From positions 1-42,916 of IMG/VR virus record IMGVR_UViG_3300032163_000032: a stretch of 42,916 nucleotides of DNA, one strand, 5' to 3'. A model generated the notes under the pieces. That model saw only the letters and a list, made by a program, of their open reading frames with translations, was not told the origin of the DNA and made no database searches. Position 1 is the first letter of the stretch. Every line of letters starts with the position of its first letter. Below are positions 37,904 through 42,916 of this stretch, piece after piece. The DNA comes from a virus. Both the position numbers and the translations under genes were made by a program.

Positions 37904-37945
37904 TTCGGGACCAAGAGGTCGGGAGTTCAAATCTCCTCTCCCCGA
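37904..37945. other. attP: attP core: 3' half of tRNA-Pro(CGG)
   Basis: Reads as anticodon loop TTCGGGA (anticodon CGG), 3' anticodon stem CCAAG, variable AGGTC, T-stem GGGAG, T-loop TTCAAAT, T-stem CTCCT, acceptor strand CTCCCCG and discriminator A. This matches bacterial tRNA-Pro, whose 3' half in E. coli has the same layout. The 5' half is absent, so it is not a gene but the identity segment that restores the host tRNA after integration. TTGG before the loop completes part of the anticodon stem. Confidence 0.87.
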
Positions 37946-37955
37946 TTATAACTCA

Positions 37956-37985
37956 TTGAATTTAGTGATTTTTTTTAATTTTAAT
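37956..37985 (+). promoter_or_regulatory. Weak possible promoter beyond attP
   Basis: TTGAAT (37956-37961), 18-bp spacer, TTTAAT (37980-37985). It could drive the structured RNA and the small-gene cassette at 38149-39030 in the prophage. Boxes match four and five of six bases, in an AT-rich stretch, so chance is possible. Confidence 0.3.
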
Positions 37986-38021
37986 TTATCTGAATGCGTA
38001 AAATGGTGTATCAAACGTATA

Positions 38022-38042
38022 TTAGATAATTTAGTTAGATAA
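38022..38042. repeat. Candidate integrase arm sites, tandem TTAGATAA (P' side)
   Basis: TTAGATAA at 38022-38029 and again at 38035-38042, the second as TTAGTTAGATAA identical to 37711-37722. The 13-bp tandem spacing and the location 77 bp beyond the attP core suit paired arm-type sites. Confidence 0.5.
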
Positions 38043-38046
38043 AATA

Positions 38047-38133
38047 GGCCAATGGTGGCGAGTAGGAACAACTTGTCAGGGTAGTAGAGTAGTATACAAA
38101 GCGGAGCAGGGTGGGGAATCCTGCCCATTGGCC
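38047..38133 (+). ncRNA. Structured RNA or leader closed by a perfect 9-bp stem
   Basis: GGCCAATGG (38047-38055) pairs with CCATTGGCC (38125-38133). Immediately inside the 3' arm is a GCAGG (38106-38110)/CCTGC (38120-38124) hairpin, stacked on the main stem. The enclosed part has several stop codons in a row (GGGTAGTAGAGTAG), so it is not coding. A Shine-Dalgarno (AAGGAGG) follows 4 bp after the stem. No known RNA family is recognised. Confidence 0.55.
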
Positions 38134-38148
38134 GTCAAGGAGGATGAG

Positions 38149-38358
38149 ATGGATGAGAAAGAAAGGGATGAGAAGGAGTTTGAAAAATTCATGAGAGAAA
38201 AGTATCCCCTTTTCTATACTTATCCATATAATCATTATTATGAAATTATGGAACATATCACATTAATGAAAGAATCTTTTCTTGCCTCCCGTAGATTGCT
38301 GAGGGAACAATTAGGGAAATGGCATGATGTAGAAGAATTTTATAAGGAGGAGGAATGA
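38149..38358 (+). CDS. 69-aa charged protein after the structured leader
   Basis: Start at 38149 (AAGGAGG 4-5 bases upstream); a TTG at 38128 lies in the leader stem. Sequence MDEKERDEKEFEKFMREKYP, then LFYTYPYNHYYEIMEHITLM and a helix ending in FYKEEE. Very charged at both ends, with an aromatic centre. It overlaps the next gene by 4 bp. No family recognised. Confidence 0.65.
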   Translation: MDEKERDEKEFEKFMREKYPLFYTYPYNHYYEIMEHITLMKESFLASRRLLREQLGKWHDVEEFYKEEE

Positions 38359-38555
38359 GGGAGAAGGAGTTTAGCATTGGTGATTTAGTAGAGACTGGTG
38401 TTTATATCTTTGGTGAGAGGATACCAATGAGTAAGGGAAGAATAACCTCAATTCATTCCGGTTACTGCAAGGTAGATATTATGTCTCTTCATGGAGGAGC
38501 ACCCTGGATAGTTGATGAAAATATTTGGAGTCTAAAGAAGGTCGTAGAACACTGA
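38355..38555 (+). CDS. 66-aa small beta-barrel-like protein
   Basis: MREKEFSIGDLVETGVYIFG, then ERIPMSKGRITSIHSGYCKV and DIMSLHGGAPWIVDENIW. The pattern F-S-I-G-D-L-V...G-R-I-T-S-I...C-K-V-D is that of a small SH3-like barrel as in many nucleic-acid or protein-binding domains. The ATG overlaps the preceding stop by 4 bp; GGAGGAGG lies upstream. Function unknown. Confidence 0.65.
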   Translation: MREKEFSIGDLVETGVYIFGERIPMSKGRITSIHSGYCKVDIMSLHGGAPWIVDENIWSLKKVVEH

Positions 38556-38573
38556 GGGAGAAGGAGGGGAAGG

Positions 38574-38948
38574 ATGGAGGAGATAAAAGAGATTAAGAAG
38601 AGATTAGCCTTTGAATGCCACACCGTTGAATACCATATAGAGGCAATTGGTGATACCCCTATCATAAATTGGGGACAAGCACTGCAAGATATTAACCATC
38701 TTCTCTCCCACCTCAAACAGTGGGAGCAGTTGATTGAGGAATATAAAACTTCTCTTTCTGCAGCAAGGGTGAAAGAGTTGGAGGAAAAGCTTAATGGAAT
38801 AAATGGGGTATTAGGCGAACATGCAATAGAAATGACTATTATTAAGCTAAGGGCAAGAATCAAGGAGTTGGAGGAGGCCCGAACATTAGAGGCACAAAGA
38901 GGAGATTATTGGATTGAAAAATATAAGAAGTTGGAAGGGGGAGATTGA
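38574..38948 (+). CDS. 124-aa coiled-coil protein
   Basis: MEEIKEIKKRLAFECHTVEY, a middle segment INWGQALQDINHLLSHLKQW and two later coiled-coil stretches (AARVKELEEKLNGINGVLGE; KLRARIKELEEARTLEAQRG). Purine-rich coding strand unlike the structural genes, in common with the two genes before it, which suggests that the cassette has a different origin. AAGGAGGGG lies just upstream. Confidence 0.65.
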   Translation: MEEIKEIKKRLAFECHTVEYHIEAIGDTPIINWGQALQDINHLLSHLKQWEQLIEEYKTSLSAARVKELEEKLNGINGVLGEHAIEMTIIKLRARIKELEEARTLEAQRGDYWIEKYKKLEGGD

Positions 38949-39030
38949 GACGATCATAAAGCAATATCCCCTGGGAATGGACTTTAGAATTATGGAACTG
39001 GAACTTAATAAACTGGTGGGGAAGGATTGA
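38914..39030 (+). CDS. Possible 38-aa protein ending the rightward operon
   Basis: A frame overlapping the end of the previous gene reads, in its last part, IETIIKQYPLGMDFRIMELE then LNKLVGKD and stop at 39030. The amphipathic sequence looks real, but the start is unclear: TTG at 38914 (GAGGAG 9 bases upstream) or ATG at 38977. It ends 1 bp before the stop of the convergent gene. Confidence 0.4.
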   Translation: MKNIRSWKGEIETIIKQYPLGMDFRIMELELNKLVGKD

Positions 39031-39031
39031 T

Positions 39032-39370
39032 TTATGCGGTACTCACCGGAAACTTCTTTCTATAGGTTCTTTTTATGGTCCCATTAATATCATATTTTGC
39101 CTTATTTTTGTTTTTAGGTTTTATCTTTCGACTCGCCACTATATAATCTCCGATAGAATCCCCAATTACGGTTGATACCATAATCGCAATATTCCAATCC
39201 GAAAGTTTTCCAATGATAAAAAGAATGGACCATCCGGCGATCCCGGTAGCCAGGGAATACTTAACGGCTCTCTGCGGCTTGCGCGAGATAATGCTGACGT
39301 TGACCCAATTAGCCAGGACGGAATGTATGATTTCCAGGAAGAAACATAGGATACAATAGAGGATGGTCAT
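39032..39370 (-). CDS. Three-helix membrane protein
   Basis: 112 aa. Hydrophobic segments near residues 3-22 (ILYCILCFFLEIIHSVLANW), 41-57 (ATGIAGWSILFIIGKLS) and 60-78 (IAIMVSTVIGDSIGDYIVAS), then a very basic tail (KIKPKNKNKAKYD). It resembles small integral proteins of the DUF5698/DUF2179 kind in layout only. It is the last gene of the operon starting at 42688 and is convergent with the rightward cassette, with a gap of 1 bp and no clear terminator. Confidence 0.65.
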   Translation of the reverse strand: MTILYCILCFFLEIIHSVLANWVNVSIISRKPQRAVKYSLATGIAGWSILFIIGKLSDWNIAIMVSTVIGDSIGDYIVASRKIKPKNKNKAKYDINGTIKRTYRKKFPVSTA

Positions 39371-39376
39371 GGTTTT

Positions 39377-39586
39377 TCATGTTCTAAGGTATCTGTGGCA
39401 CTCACACGTACACGCTTCATACCCATTCTCATGGTGGTCTTTCATGCAATTTTCGCAGAACGATACCGTTTTTTTACATTCTGGTTGCATACACGAATGA
39501 AGATCATCCCATATAGCGTATTCATTTCCATCTTTTGATGGTTTAAAATTATCACATGGTTGATGTCCTACGGTAAACCTTTTCAT
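39377..39586 (-). CDS. 69-aa cysteine/histidine-rich protein
   Basis: MKRFTVGHQPCDNFKPSKDG, then SCMQPECKKTVSFCENCMKD and HHENGYEACTCECHRYLRT. Eight cysteines and four histidines suggest two zinc sites. Its ATG overlaps the stop of the preceding 53-aa gene by 4 bases (ATGA shifted), so it is likely coupled. No family recognised. Confidence 0.6.
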   Translation of the reverse strand: MKRFTVGHQPCDNFKPSKDGNEYAIWDDLHSCMQPECKKTVSFCENCMKDHHENGYEACTCECHRYLRT

Positions 39587-39744
39587 GCGTGTCCGATCTT
39601 TGATTCTTGCGCTGCCACGTGAAGAATTAATAGGTTAATTGTTTTGGTCAGGGTTTGTATGGCCTGAGCCAGTTCAATGAAAGACTCGGCCATATTAATT
39701 AATAATTTATCCCGTTCTTCAGGTGATAGATTTTGGGTAGTCAT
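39583..39744 (-). CDS. 53-aa helical protein
   Basis: MTTQNLSPEERDKLLINMAE, then SFIELAQAIQTLTKTINLLI and a short end LHVAAQESKIGHA. Entirely amphipathic helix, probably an oligomer. The ATG shares one base with the preceding stop (TAATG), and the stop overlaps the next ATG. No family recognised. Confidence 0.55.
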   Translation of the reverse strand: MTTQNLSPEERDKLLINMAESFIELAQAIQTLTKTINLLILHVAAQESKIGHA

Positions 39745-39938
39745 TACCAATTCCATTCGTCAAGTCGATCCGATAACGGTGTATCTTCCCGATCCGTGAT
39801 CTCAGTTACCCGAAGGATGGGCCATTGATTTCCGGTAAATGTAAGGGTTGCTATCGAAAAACCCAAGAAACTCCAATAGGCTTCCCCCTCTTTTGGACAT
39901 CTAACCTCCCCCGTTTCTTCCACCAACCATTTTCTCAT
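39744..39938 (-). CDS. 64-aa hypothetical protein
   Basis: GGGGAG lies 8 bases before the ATG. MRKWLVEETGEVRCPKEGEA, then YWSFLGFSIATLTFTGNQWP and VTEITDREDTPLSDRLDEWN. A small beta-sheet with an acidic C-terminus. The opening 'RKWLVEETGEVRCPKEGEAYW' recalls short phage proteins that carry one strand-turn repeat, but no function is known to me. Confidence 0.6.
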   Translation of the reverse strand: MRKWLVEETGEVRCPKEGEAYWSFLGFSIATLTFTGNQWPILRVTEITDREDTPLSDRLDEWNW

Positions 39939-39950
39939 TATTTTTCTCCC

Positions 39951-40424
39951 CTAAAATGGTATGTCGTCTTTTTTGCTTTCCCTGTATAGAATCAATCCCA
40001 GGATCGCGTAAACCGCCATGTCTCTAAAAACATCCTCTACCGATTCATCCTTAACTTCATATTGTTCTTTTTTCACAAAGGTTTTTAATCGAGAATACTT
40101 ATCGGATAGGCGGATAGCAACCCCCTTCCATGCCGGAATCCCCATATCCTCCGTTTCCTTGAGATTGGATAACGGATCATTCCCGGCGTAATCCTGATTC
40201 TTCTTTGAATGAAGCTCTTTGAGTTCATCGAGAATCTTGTAAAAGTCCGGGTGTCCATGGAATTTGGGTTTAGTTATTTCTTTATCCTTCATAAATTCGG
40301 GGACCAATGATAAATACGGGGGATTAACGTTTTTCGATTCTTCTTTTTCCTCAACCTCATATCTACATTCAAAACAGGATGTTTCAAGACAATTAAAATC
40401 GGCTGGTGCTATACAGGTTTTCAT
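39951..40424 (-). CDS. DUF1599 / nucleotide-modification-associated (MazG-like) protein
   Basis: 157 aa. An N-terminal cysteine cluster (C3, C12, C17, C20) is followed from about residue 60 by FYKILDELKELHSKKNQDYA, NDPLSNLKETEDMGIPAWKG, IRLSDKYSRLKTFVKKEQ and DESVEDVFRDMAVYAILGLI. This is the all-helical DUF1599 pattern, related to MazG-type nucleotide pyrophosphatases (E/D-rich helices binding Mg-NTP). It may modify or hydrolyse nucleotides with the neighbouring deoxyribosyltransferase-like protein. It overlaps the preceding gene by 4 bp. Confidence 0.78.
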   Translation of the reverse strand: MKTCIAPADFNCLETSCFECRYEVEEKEESKNVNPPYLSLVPEFMKDKEITKPKFHGHPDFYKILDELKELHSKKNQDYAGNDPLSNLKETEDMGIPAWKGVAIRLSDKYSRLKTFVKKEQYEVKDESVEDVFRDMAVYAILGLILYRESKKDDIPF

Positions 40425-40687
40425 TTCACATCTCCATTTTGTTGAATTTTTTCGTCCTCGTAAGGAGCAACAACCTGTCTGTAAAATTCTTTTCCAACCG
40501 AATCAAGGATGCCCAATAAGATTGCAAAGGCCACAAAGTGATTGGTATTCATATCCATAAATAATTTATAAATACAATATGTAATTACCCCTGGCCTATC
40601 TTGCGTTGGGGTACACATAACCTTATCAAATAAATCAGATAACGGTTCTTCAACTACTTCACGATATTCTTGCTTGATGTACGGCAT
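40421..40687 (-). CDS. DUF6899-like small protein
   Basis: 88 aa. MPYIKQEYREVVEEPLSDLF, then DRPGVITYCIYKLFMDM, and FYRQVVAPYEDEKIQQNGDV at the end, which is the signature of the DUF6899 family in phages ('MPYI.QE.R', 'DR.GVL.Y.I..L', 'EFYRRVVAPYED.KI..NGDV'). Often beside DUF1599 and nucleotide genes, as here. Function unknown. It overlaps the upstream gene by 29 bp. Confidence 0.82.
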   Translation of the reverse strand: MPYIKQEYREVVEEPLSDLFDKVMCTPTQDRPGVITYCIYKLFMDMNTNHFVAFAILLGILDSVGKEFYRQVVAPYEDEKIQQNGDVK

Positions 40688-41144
40688 CTTTAAGCTCCTT
40701 CATGGATTGATAAATTAGAATATCATTCTTTATTGCAATTTTAATTTCTGCCTTTGTCCCTCCCGAATATATCCAACCAGGTAATAACAATACCGCGTCA
40801 CAGACGAGAAGCCAGTCTATACTGTATCTTTTAATCATCTCCTCGGAGATTTCTTCCCCTTCCCGTAGTTGGAGAAAAAAATTATAGTCAATACCGGGAA
40901 CGAATGGGGACAACCCCATTAAAAGTAATTCCTTCCCTGCTTCGATCATATTCCTAACGTTTAGAAGATAGTCTATTGCCAAATGTTTAGTATTTAGTCC
41001 CTTAGGAGAAAGTGGTCCGGCTACATAGACACGGATAATTTGTTTCTTGGGTTGTTGAGTCCCAGGTCTTTGACACTCTTCGTAATCTACATCATCACAC
41101 CCTATGTCATTGTCTTTGCAATATTGACGAAGATCGTAACTCAT
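40659..41144 (-). CDS. DUF4406 / nucleoside 2-deoxyribosyltransferase-like protein
   Basis: 161 aa. After a 35-residue N-terminal extension with C-x-x-x-D-x-x-C spacing, it reads IIRVYVAGPLSPKGLNTKHL, V-R-N-M-I-E-A-G-K-E-L, GLSPFVPGIDYNFF and DWLLVCDAVLLLPGWIYSGG-TKAEI: the Rossmann-like nucleoside deoxyribosyltransferase fold of the DUF4406 group. It may salvage or exchange nucleobases. The start overlaps the metallophosphoesterase stop by 4 bp. Confidence 0.8.
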   Translation of the reverse strand: MSYDLRQYCKDNDIGCDDVDYEECQRPGTQQPKKQIIRVYVAGPLSPKGLNTKHLAIDYLLNVRNMIEAGKELLLMGLSPFVPGIDYNFFLQLREGEEISEEMIKRYSIDWLLVCDAVLLLPGWIYSGGTKAEIKIAIKNDILIYQSMKELKDAVHQARIS

Positions 41145-41869
41145 TTATACCTCCTCCCAAGTGCCCAGAATTTATTATGCACAACATAGACCTGGGTTTC
41201 GGAGAACTCTTCGGTTTTATCGTCAACATAGGCGTAGTTAAATCCATTCACCCATCGGTTAGGTTTGTTTTTCATGTAGGATGGATTTAGGGTACATAGG
41301 CATCCACAGGATGCGCCCGTAAAAAATTGTTCAACATCAACCGGGGAAATATCCGTGTACCTCTGGATATCATGGCTGTGGCCATAAAGAACCGTCTTGT
41401 GAACAGCGTGTACGGTCTGGAAGGCATGGTATTTAGTCGTGTAAAGTCCATGTAAGTAACAGAGGCGTTCATTAATATGGTATGCTTGGTTCTGTGGAAC
41501 GATCTGAATACCTGCGGGAAGGTTCTTTTCAAGCTCCCAATATCCTCGTCCATTTGGATTAATCTGGCTCGCTTTTCTGAGCCAATCTTCGTGATTACCC
41601 ACTATATAAATTTGTTTAGCCTTGGGTACGGCCTTCGATAACGGTTTGAGGAGTCTCTGATGAAGTTGTTCGTAATTTTCCATTATCGTTCCACCATCTA
41701 AGGCCCTACTTTGATCCGCGATCCATAGACTAACCGCCGTCCAGTCGTGCATATCGCCGCCCAAGATTACGGTATCCGGTTTGAAGTCCTGGGCAAATTC
41801 AAAGACAGGATCGAGATTAATATTGAATGGGATATGGGTGTCAAATAAAGCGAGAATTTTCTTTATCAT
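41141..41869 (-). CDS. Calcineurin-like metallophosphoesterase
   Basis: 242 aa. All the metal motifs are present: DTH (Asp10, His12), GGDMHD (Asp39), GNHED (91-95), a lone His in YLHGLY (near 138), and GHSHD. The two-metal phosphoesterase may act on nucleotides or DNA ends; phage homologues include DNA-repair and nucleotide phosphatases. It starts with a 4-bp overlap with a 22-aa ORF that has the better Shine-Dalgarno, so translation is probably coupled to it. Confidence 0.88.
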   Translation of the reverse strand: MIKKILALFDTHIPFNINLDPVFEFAQDFKPDTVILGGDMHDWTAVSLWIADQSRALDGGTIMENYEQLHQRLLKPLSKAVPKAKQIYIVGNHEDWLRKASQINPNGRGYWELEKNLPAGIQIVPQNQAYHINERLCYLHGLYTTKYHAFQTVHAVHKTVLYGHSHDIQRYTDISPVDVEQFFTGASCGCLCTLNPSYMKNKPNRWVNGFNYAYVDDKTEEFSETQVYVVHNKFWALGRRYK

Positions 41870-41934
41870 ATTTTTAAAAGCGGGCCAGGCAAGTTAGTTT
41901 TTCTATCCCCTGTTTCCCTGTCCCCCCTGGCCAT
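41866..41934 (-). CDS. 22-aa leader ORF coupled to the metallophosphoesterase gene
   Basis: CGGAGA lies 5 bases before the ATG, the best RBS in the interval. The peptide is MARGDRETGDRKTNLPGPLL then KI. Its stop overlaps the next ATG (ATGA). It lacks any fold and is probably a leader that delivers ribosomes. An inverted repeat (GGCCAGG 41883-41889, CCTGGCC 41926-41932) spans most of it. Confidence 0.5.
   Translation of the reverse strand: MARGDRETGDRKTNLPGPLLKI
41883..41932. repeat. 7-bp inverted repeat across the leader ORF
   Basis: GGCCAGG and CCTGGCC, 36 bp apart, perfect. In leftward RNA the upstream arm is at the leader start codon, so pairing could hide it, and translation of the leader would open the stem near the metallophosphoesterase start. 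Confidence 0.5.
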
Positions 41935-41979
41935 TTTTTTCTCCGGGTTTGTTATCATGGGGTCCCGTTTGGGGTTGTC

Positions 41980-42180
41980 TTATTTGAATCTTCTCCGTCC
42001 ATGTCTCCATACGACTCGGTATCCGCATTGACTTAGAAAATCCACACAGCCGAGTTTTCTGATTCCCAATGACCCGCTATCAATAAACAGAACATCATCG
42101 TCCGGTACTGTGCCAATTTTGTTTAATTCAAATAAACACTTGGATTTAATTCTATCGGTTTCTTCCTTGGATAAATTCAT
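41980..42180 (-). CDS. 66-aa hypothetical protein
   Basis: MNLSKEETDRIKSKCLFELN, then KIGTVPDDDVLFIDSGSLGI and RKLGCVDFLSQCGYRVVWRH with a basic tail GRRRFK. Helix then alternating beta-alpha; soluble. The ATG shares one base with the preceding stop (TAATG). No family recognised. Confidence 0.6.
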   Translation of the reverse strand: MNLSKEETDRIKSKCLFELNKIGTVPDDDVLFIDSGSLGIRKLGCVDFLSQCGYRVVWRHGRRRFK

Positions 42181-42281
42181 TATTGGGCCTCCATCATCAT
42201 CTTTAAAAGCCCTCTTGCATCTTCAATGGTGTTTACCCCTACATACCTGACACTCGATACCATGTCTCCGAATTTAAACAT
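42180..42281 (-). CDS. 33-aa small protein
   Basis: MFKFGDMVSSVRYVGVNTIE then DARGLLKMMMEAQ. GGGGG lies 11 bases before the ATG. It opens with an SH3-like strand (FGDMVSSVRYVG) and closes with a helix. The stop overlaps the next ATG by one base. Short but in a tight operon position. Confidence 0.5.
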   Translation of the reverse strand: MFKFGDMVSSVRYVGVNTIEDARGLLKMMMEAQ

Positions 42282-42295
42282 TGTTCGATTACCCC

Positions 42296-42688
42296 CTACA
42301 TTTTAATTCCCCCCTTAAAGTACGGTAAAACCAATCTGGCAACCGCACGGGCCTCTTCTTCCGTAATAATTCGGGAACTTATGATGTCGTCACCCCTTGC
42401 AAAAGCCTGTTCATAAATATTATCGTTTTCCCTATAAATGGTAATAATGGCTTGCTCCCCCCTAAAGATAACTATTCCAATGGTGCATACAGAGGGAAAA
42501 TACCCGATAACTAATTGAAGTTGACTACCATTTTTTGTGATATGCCTTTCTAATATATAGTCTCCGTTTTTGTCGGATACGGTCCCCAGAGCTATTCCCT
42601 TAATTTCCATAAATGGATTATCCTGGGCAAATACCAAACCCATGGTTACAAAAAGAACTACCGCCGCAATAACTACTAAATGTTTCAT
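42296..42688 (-). CDS. Secreted protein, first gene of the 42.7-39.0 kb operon
   Basis: 130 aa from the ATG at 42688 (AAAGGA 6 bases upstream). The signal peptide MKHLVVIAAVVLFVTMGLVF ends AQ before D-N-P-F-M-E-I, with no lipobox, so it should be released to the periplasm. The mature part is a beta-rich fold (GIALGTVSDKNGDYILERHI; QLVIGYFPSVCTIGIVIFRG) and a helical end. No family recognised. A periplasmic product made from its own promoter could act in superinfection exclusion or as a lysogenic conversion factor, which is inference. Confidence 0.7.
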   Translation of the reverse strand: MKHLVVIAAVVLFVTMGLVFAQDNPFMEIKGIALGTVSDKNGDYILERHITKNGSQLQLVIGYFPSVCTIGIVIFRGEQAIITIYRENDNIYEQAFARGDDIISSRIITEEEARAVARLVLPYFKGGIKM

Positions 42689-42709
42689 GTGATTTCCTTT
42701 CTTGTTTGA

Positions 42710-42738
42710 ATTATACCTGATCGGATAAATAATTTCAC
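42710..42738 (-). promoter_or_regulatory. Leftward sigma-70 promoter
   Basis: On the minus strand GTGAAA (42733-42738) and a perfect TATAAT (42710-42715) are 17 bp apart, with start near 42703 and the ATG at 42688. It should drive the operon down to 39032 and is active with host polymerase alone, so possibly also in the prophage. Confidence 0.75.
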
Positions 42739-42745
42739 TACTTTT

Positions 42746-42916
42746 ATTCAATCGGGTATATAAAAATTAAAAGACGAGTTATTTTACAGAGATATGACCA
42801 ATAAATAGCGAGGCGAGGTAAGCACCGATAGCCGTCACAATACCACCAGCCGCCCCCCATCTGGCAGCTTTCATTTCCAGCTTATCGGTTTTATCGTCGA
42901 GACTTTTGCAGACCTT
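42746..42916. repeat. Right copy of the 171-bp terminal redundancy
   Basis: Repeats bases 1-171 with C at 42872 in place of T at 127. It holds the 3' part of the membrane-protein gene at 34-258. With this copy removed the circular genome is 42745 bp, and the late operon's last gene lies next to the promoter at 42710-42738. Confidence 0.95.

Noticed and set aside
37880-37945. A functional tRNA-Pro gene
   Set aside because: Only the 3' half from the anticodon loop is present; no D-arm or 5' acceptor strand precedes it, so it is an attachment-site identity segment.
37845-38042. 65-codon plus-strand frame running through attP
   Set aside because: It runs through the tRNA-like segment in frame only by chance; the overlapping 47-aa gene is the better candidate and no RBS precedes it.
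38047-38133. Retron or diversity-generating element RNA
   Set aside because: No reverse transcriptase gene is present anywhere in the window and no template/variable repeat pair is found with the fibre genes.
1-42916. CRISPR arrays, rRNA genes, insertion sequences
   Set aside because: No regularly spaced repeats, no rRNA segments and no transposase or terminal inverted-repeat element were seen on reading through.

Overview
The window is one complete temperate tailed-phage genome of about 42.7 kb, written as a linear contig that closes into a circle. The last 171 bases (42746-42916) repeat the first 171 with a single mismatch. The virion genes have the order and family signatures of a T7/P22-style podovirus: head-tail connector portal, scaffold, P22-like-fold capsid, tail tubular A and B, three or four internal virion proteins, then tail fibres. 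There is no phage RNA polymerase and no family A or B DNA polymerase. A tyrosine integrase, an XRE repressor and an attP carrying the 3' half of a tRNA-Pro mark it as temperate. Lipoproteins, a SleB-type endolysin, internal virion proteins and sigma-70-like promoters suggest a Gram-negative host. The host cannot be named from the sequence.

Layout. (1) 33.1 kb down to about 0.03 kb, leftward. A promoter at 33132-33160 with an operator-like palindrome in its spacer starts a small-gene and replication block: a sigma-region-4-like protein, a primase-polymerase/ATPase, a GIY-YIG-like protein and many small proteins, several with paired cysteines. This block ends at a clear intrinsic terminator (27222-27263). 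After a winged-helix protein and a 560-bp palindrome-rich non-coding stretch (possible origin), the late block runs HNH, HTH protein, small terminase, cell-wall enzymes, holin, lipoprotein, large terminase, portal, scaffold, capsid, tail tube, internal virion proteins and host-recognition proteins. (2) 33.2-39.0 kb, rightward: repressor, several small genes, a PD-(D/E)XK nuclease, an excisionase-like HTH protein overlapping the integrase, attP at 37904-37945, then a structured RNA and a purine-rich cassette of small genes. (3) 42.7-39.0 kb, leftward from a good promoter at 42710-42738: a secreted protein, a metallophosphoesterase, a deoxyribosyltransferase-like protein, a DUF1599 (MazG-like) protein and small proteins.

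Genes are packed with 1-, 4- or 8-bp start/stop overlaps, so translational coupling is likely throughout. The few real gaps in the late operon (before capsid, before terL, before the gene at 20864, and around 15.35 kb) are filled by inverted repeats, which suggests RNA-level control of gene dosage. The most interesting points are the tRNA-Pro attP with candidate arm sites, a promoter placed so that it makes integrase but not excisionase (as lambda pI does), the structured leaders, the RNA at 38047-38133, and the palindrome-dense region at 26.3-26.85 kb. Many small genes given here (33-59 aa) were read directly from the sequence, supported by a ribosome binding site and by tight fit to neighbours.
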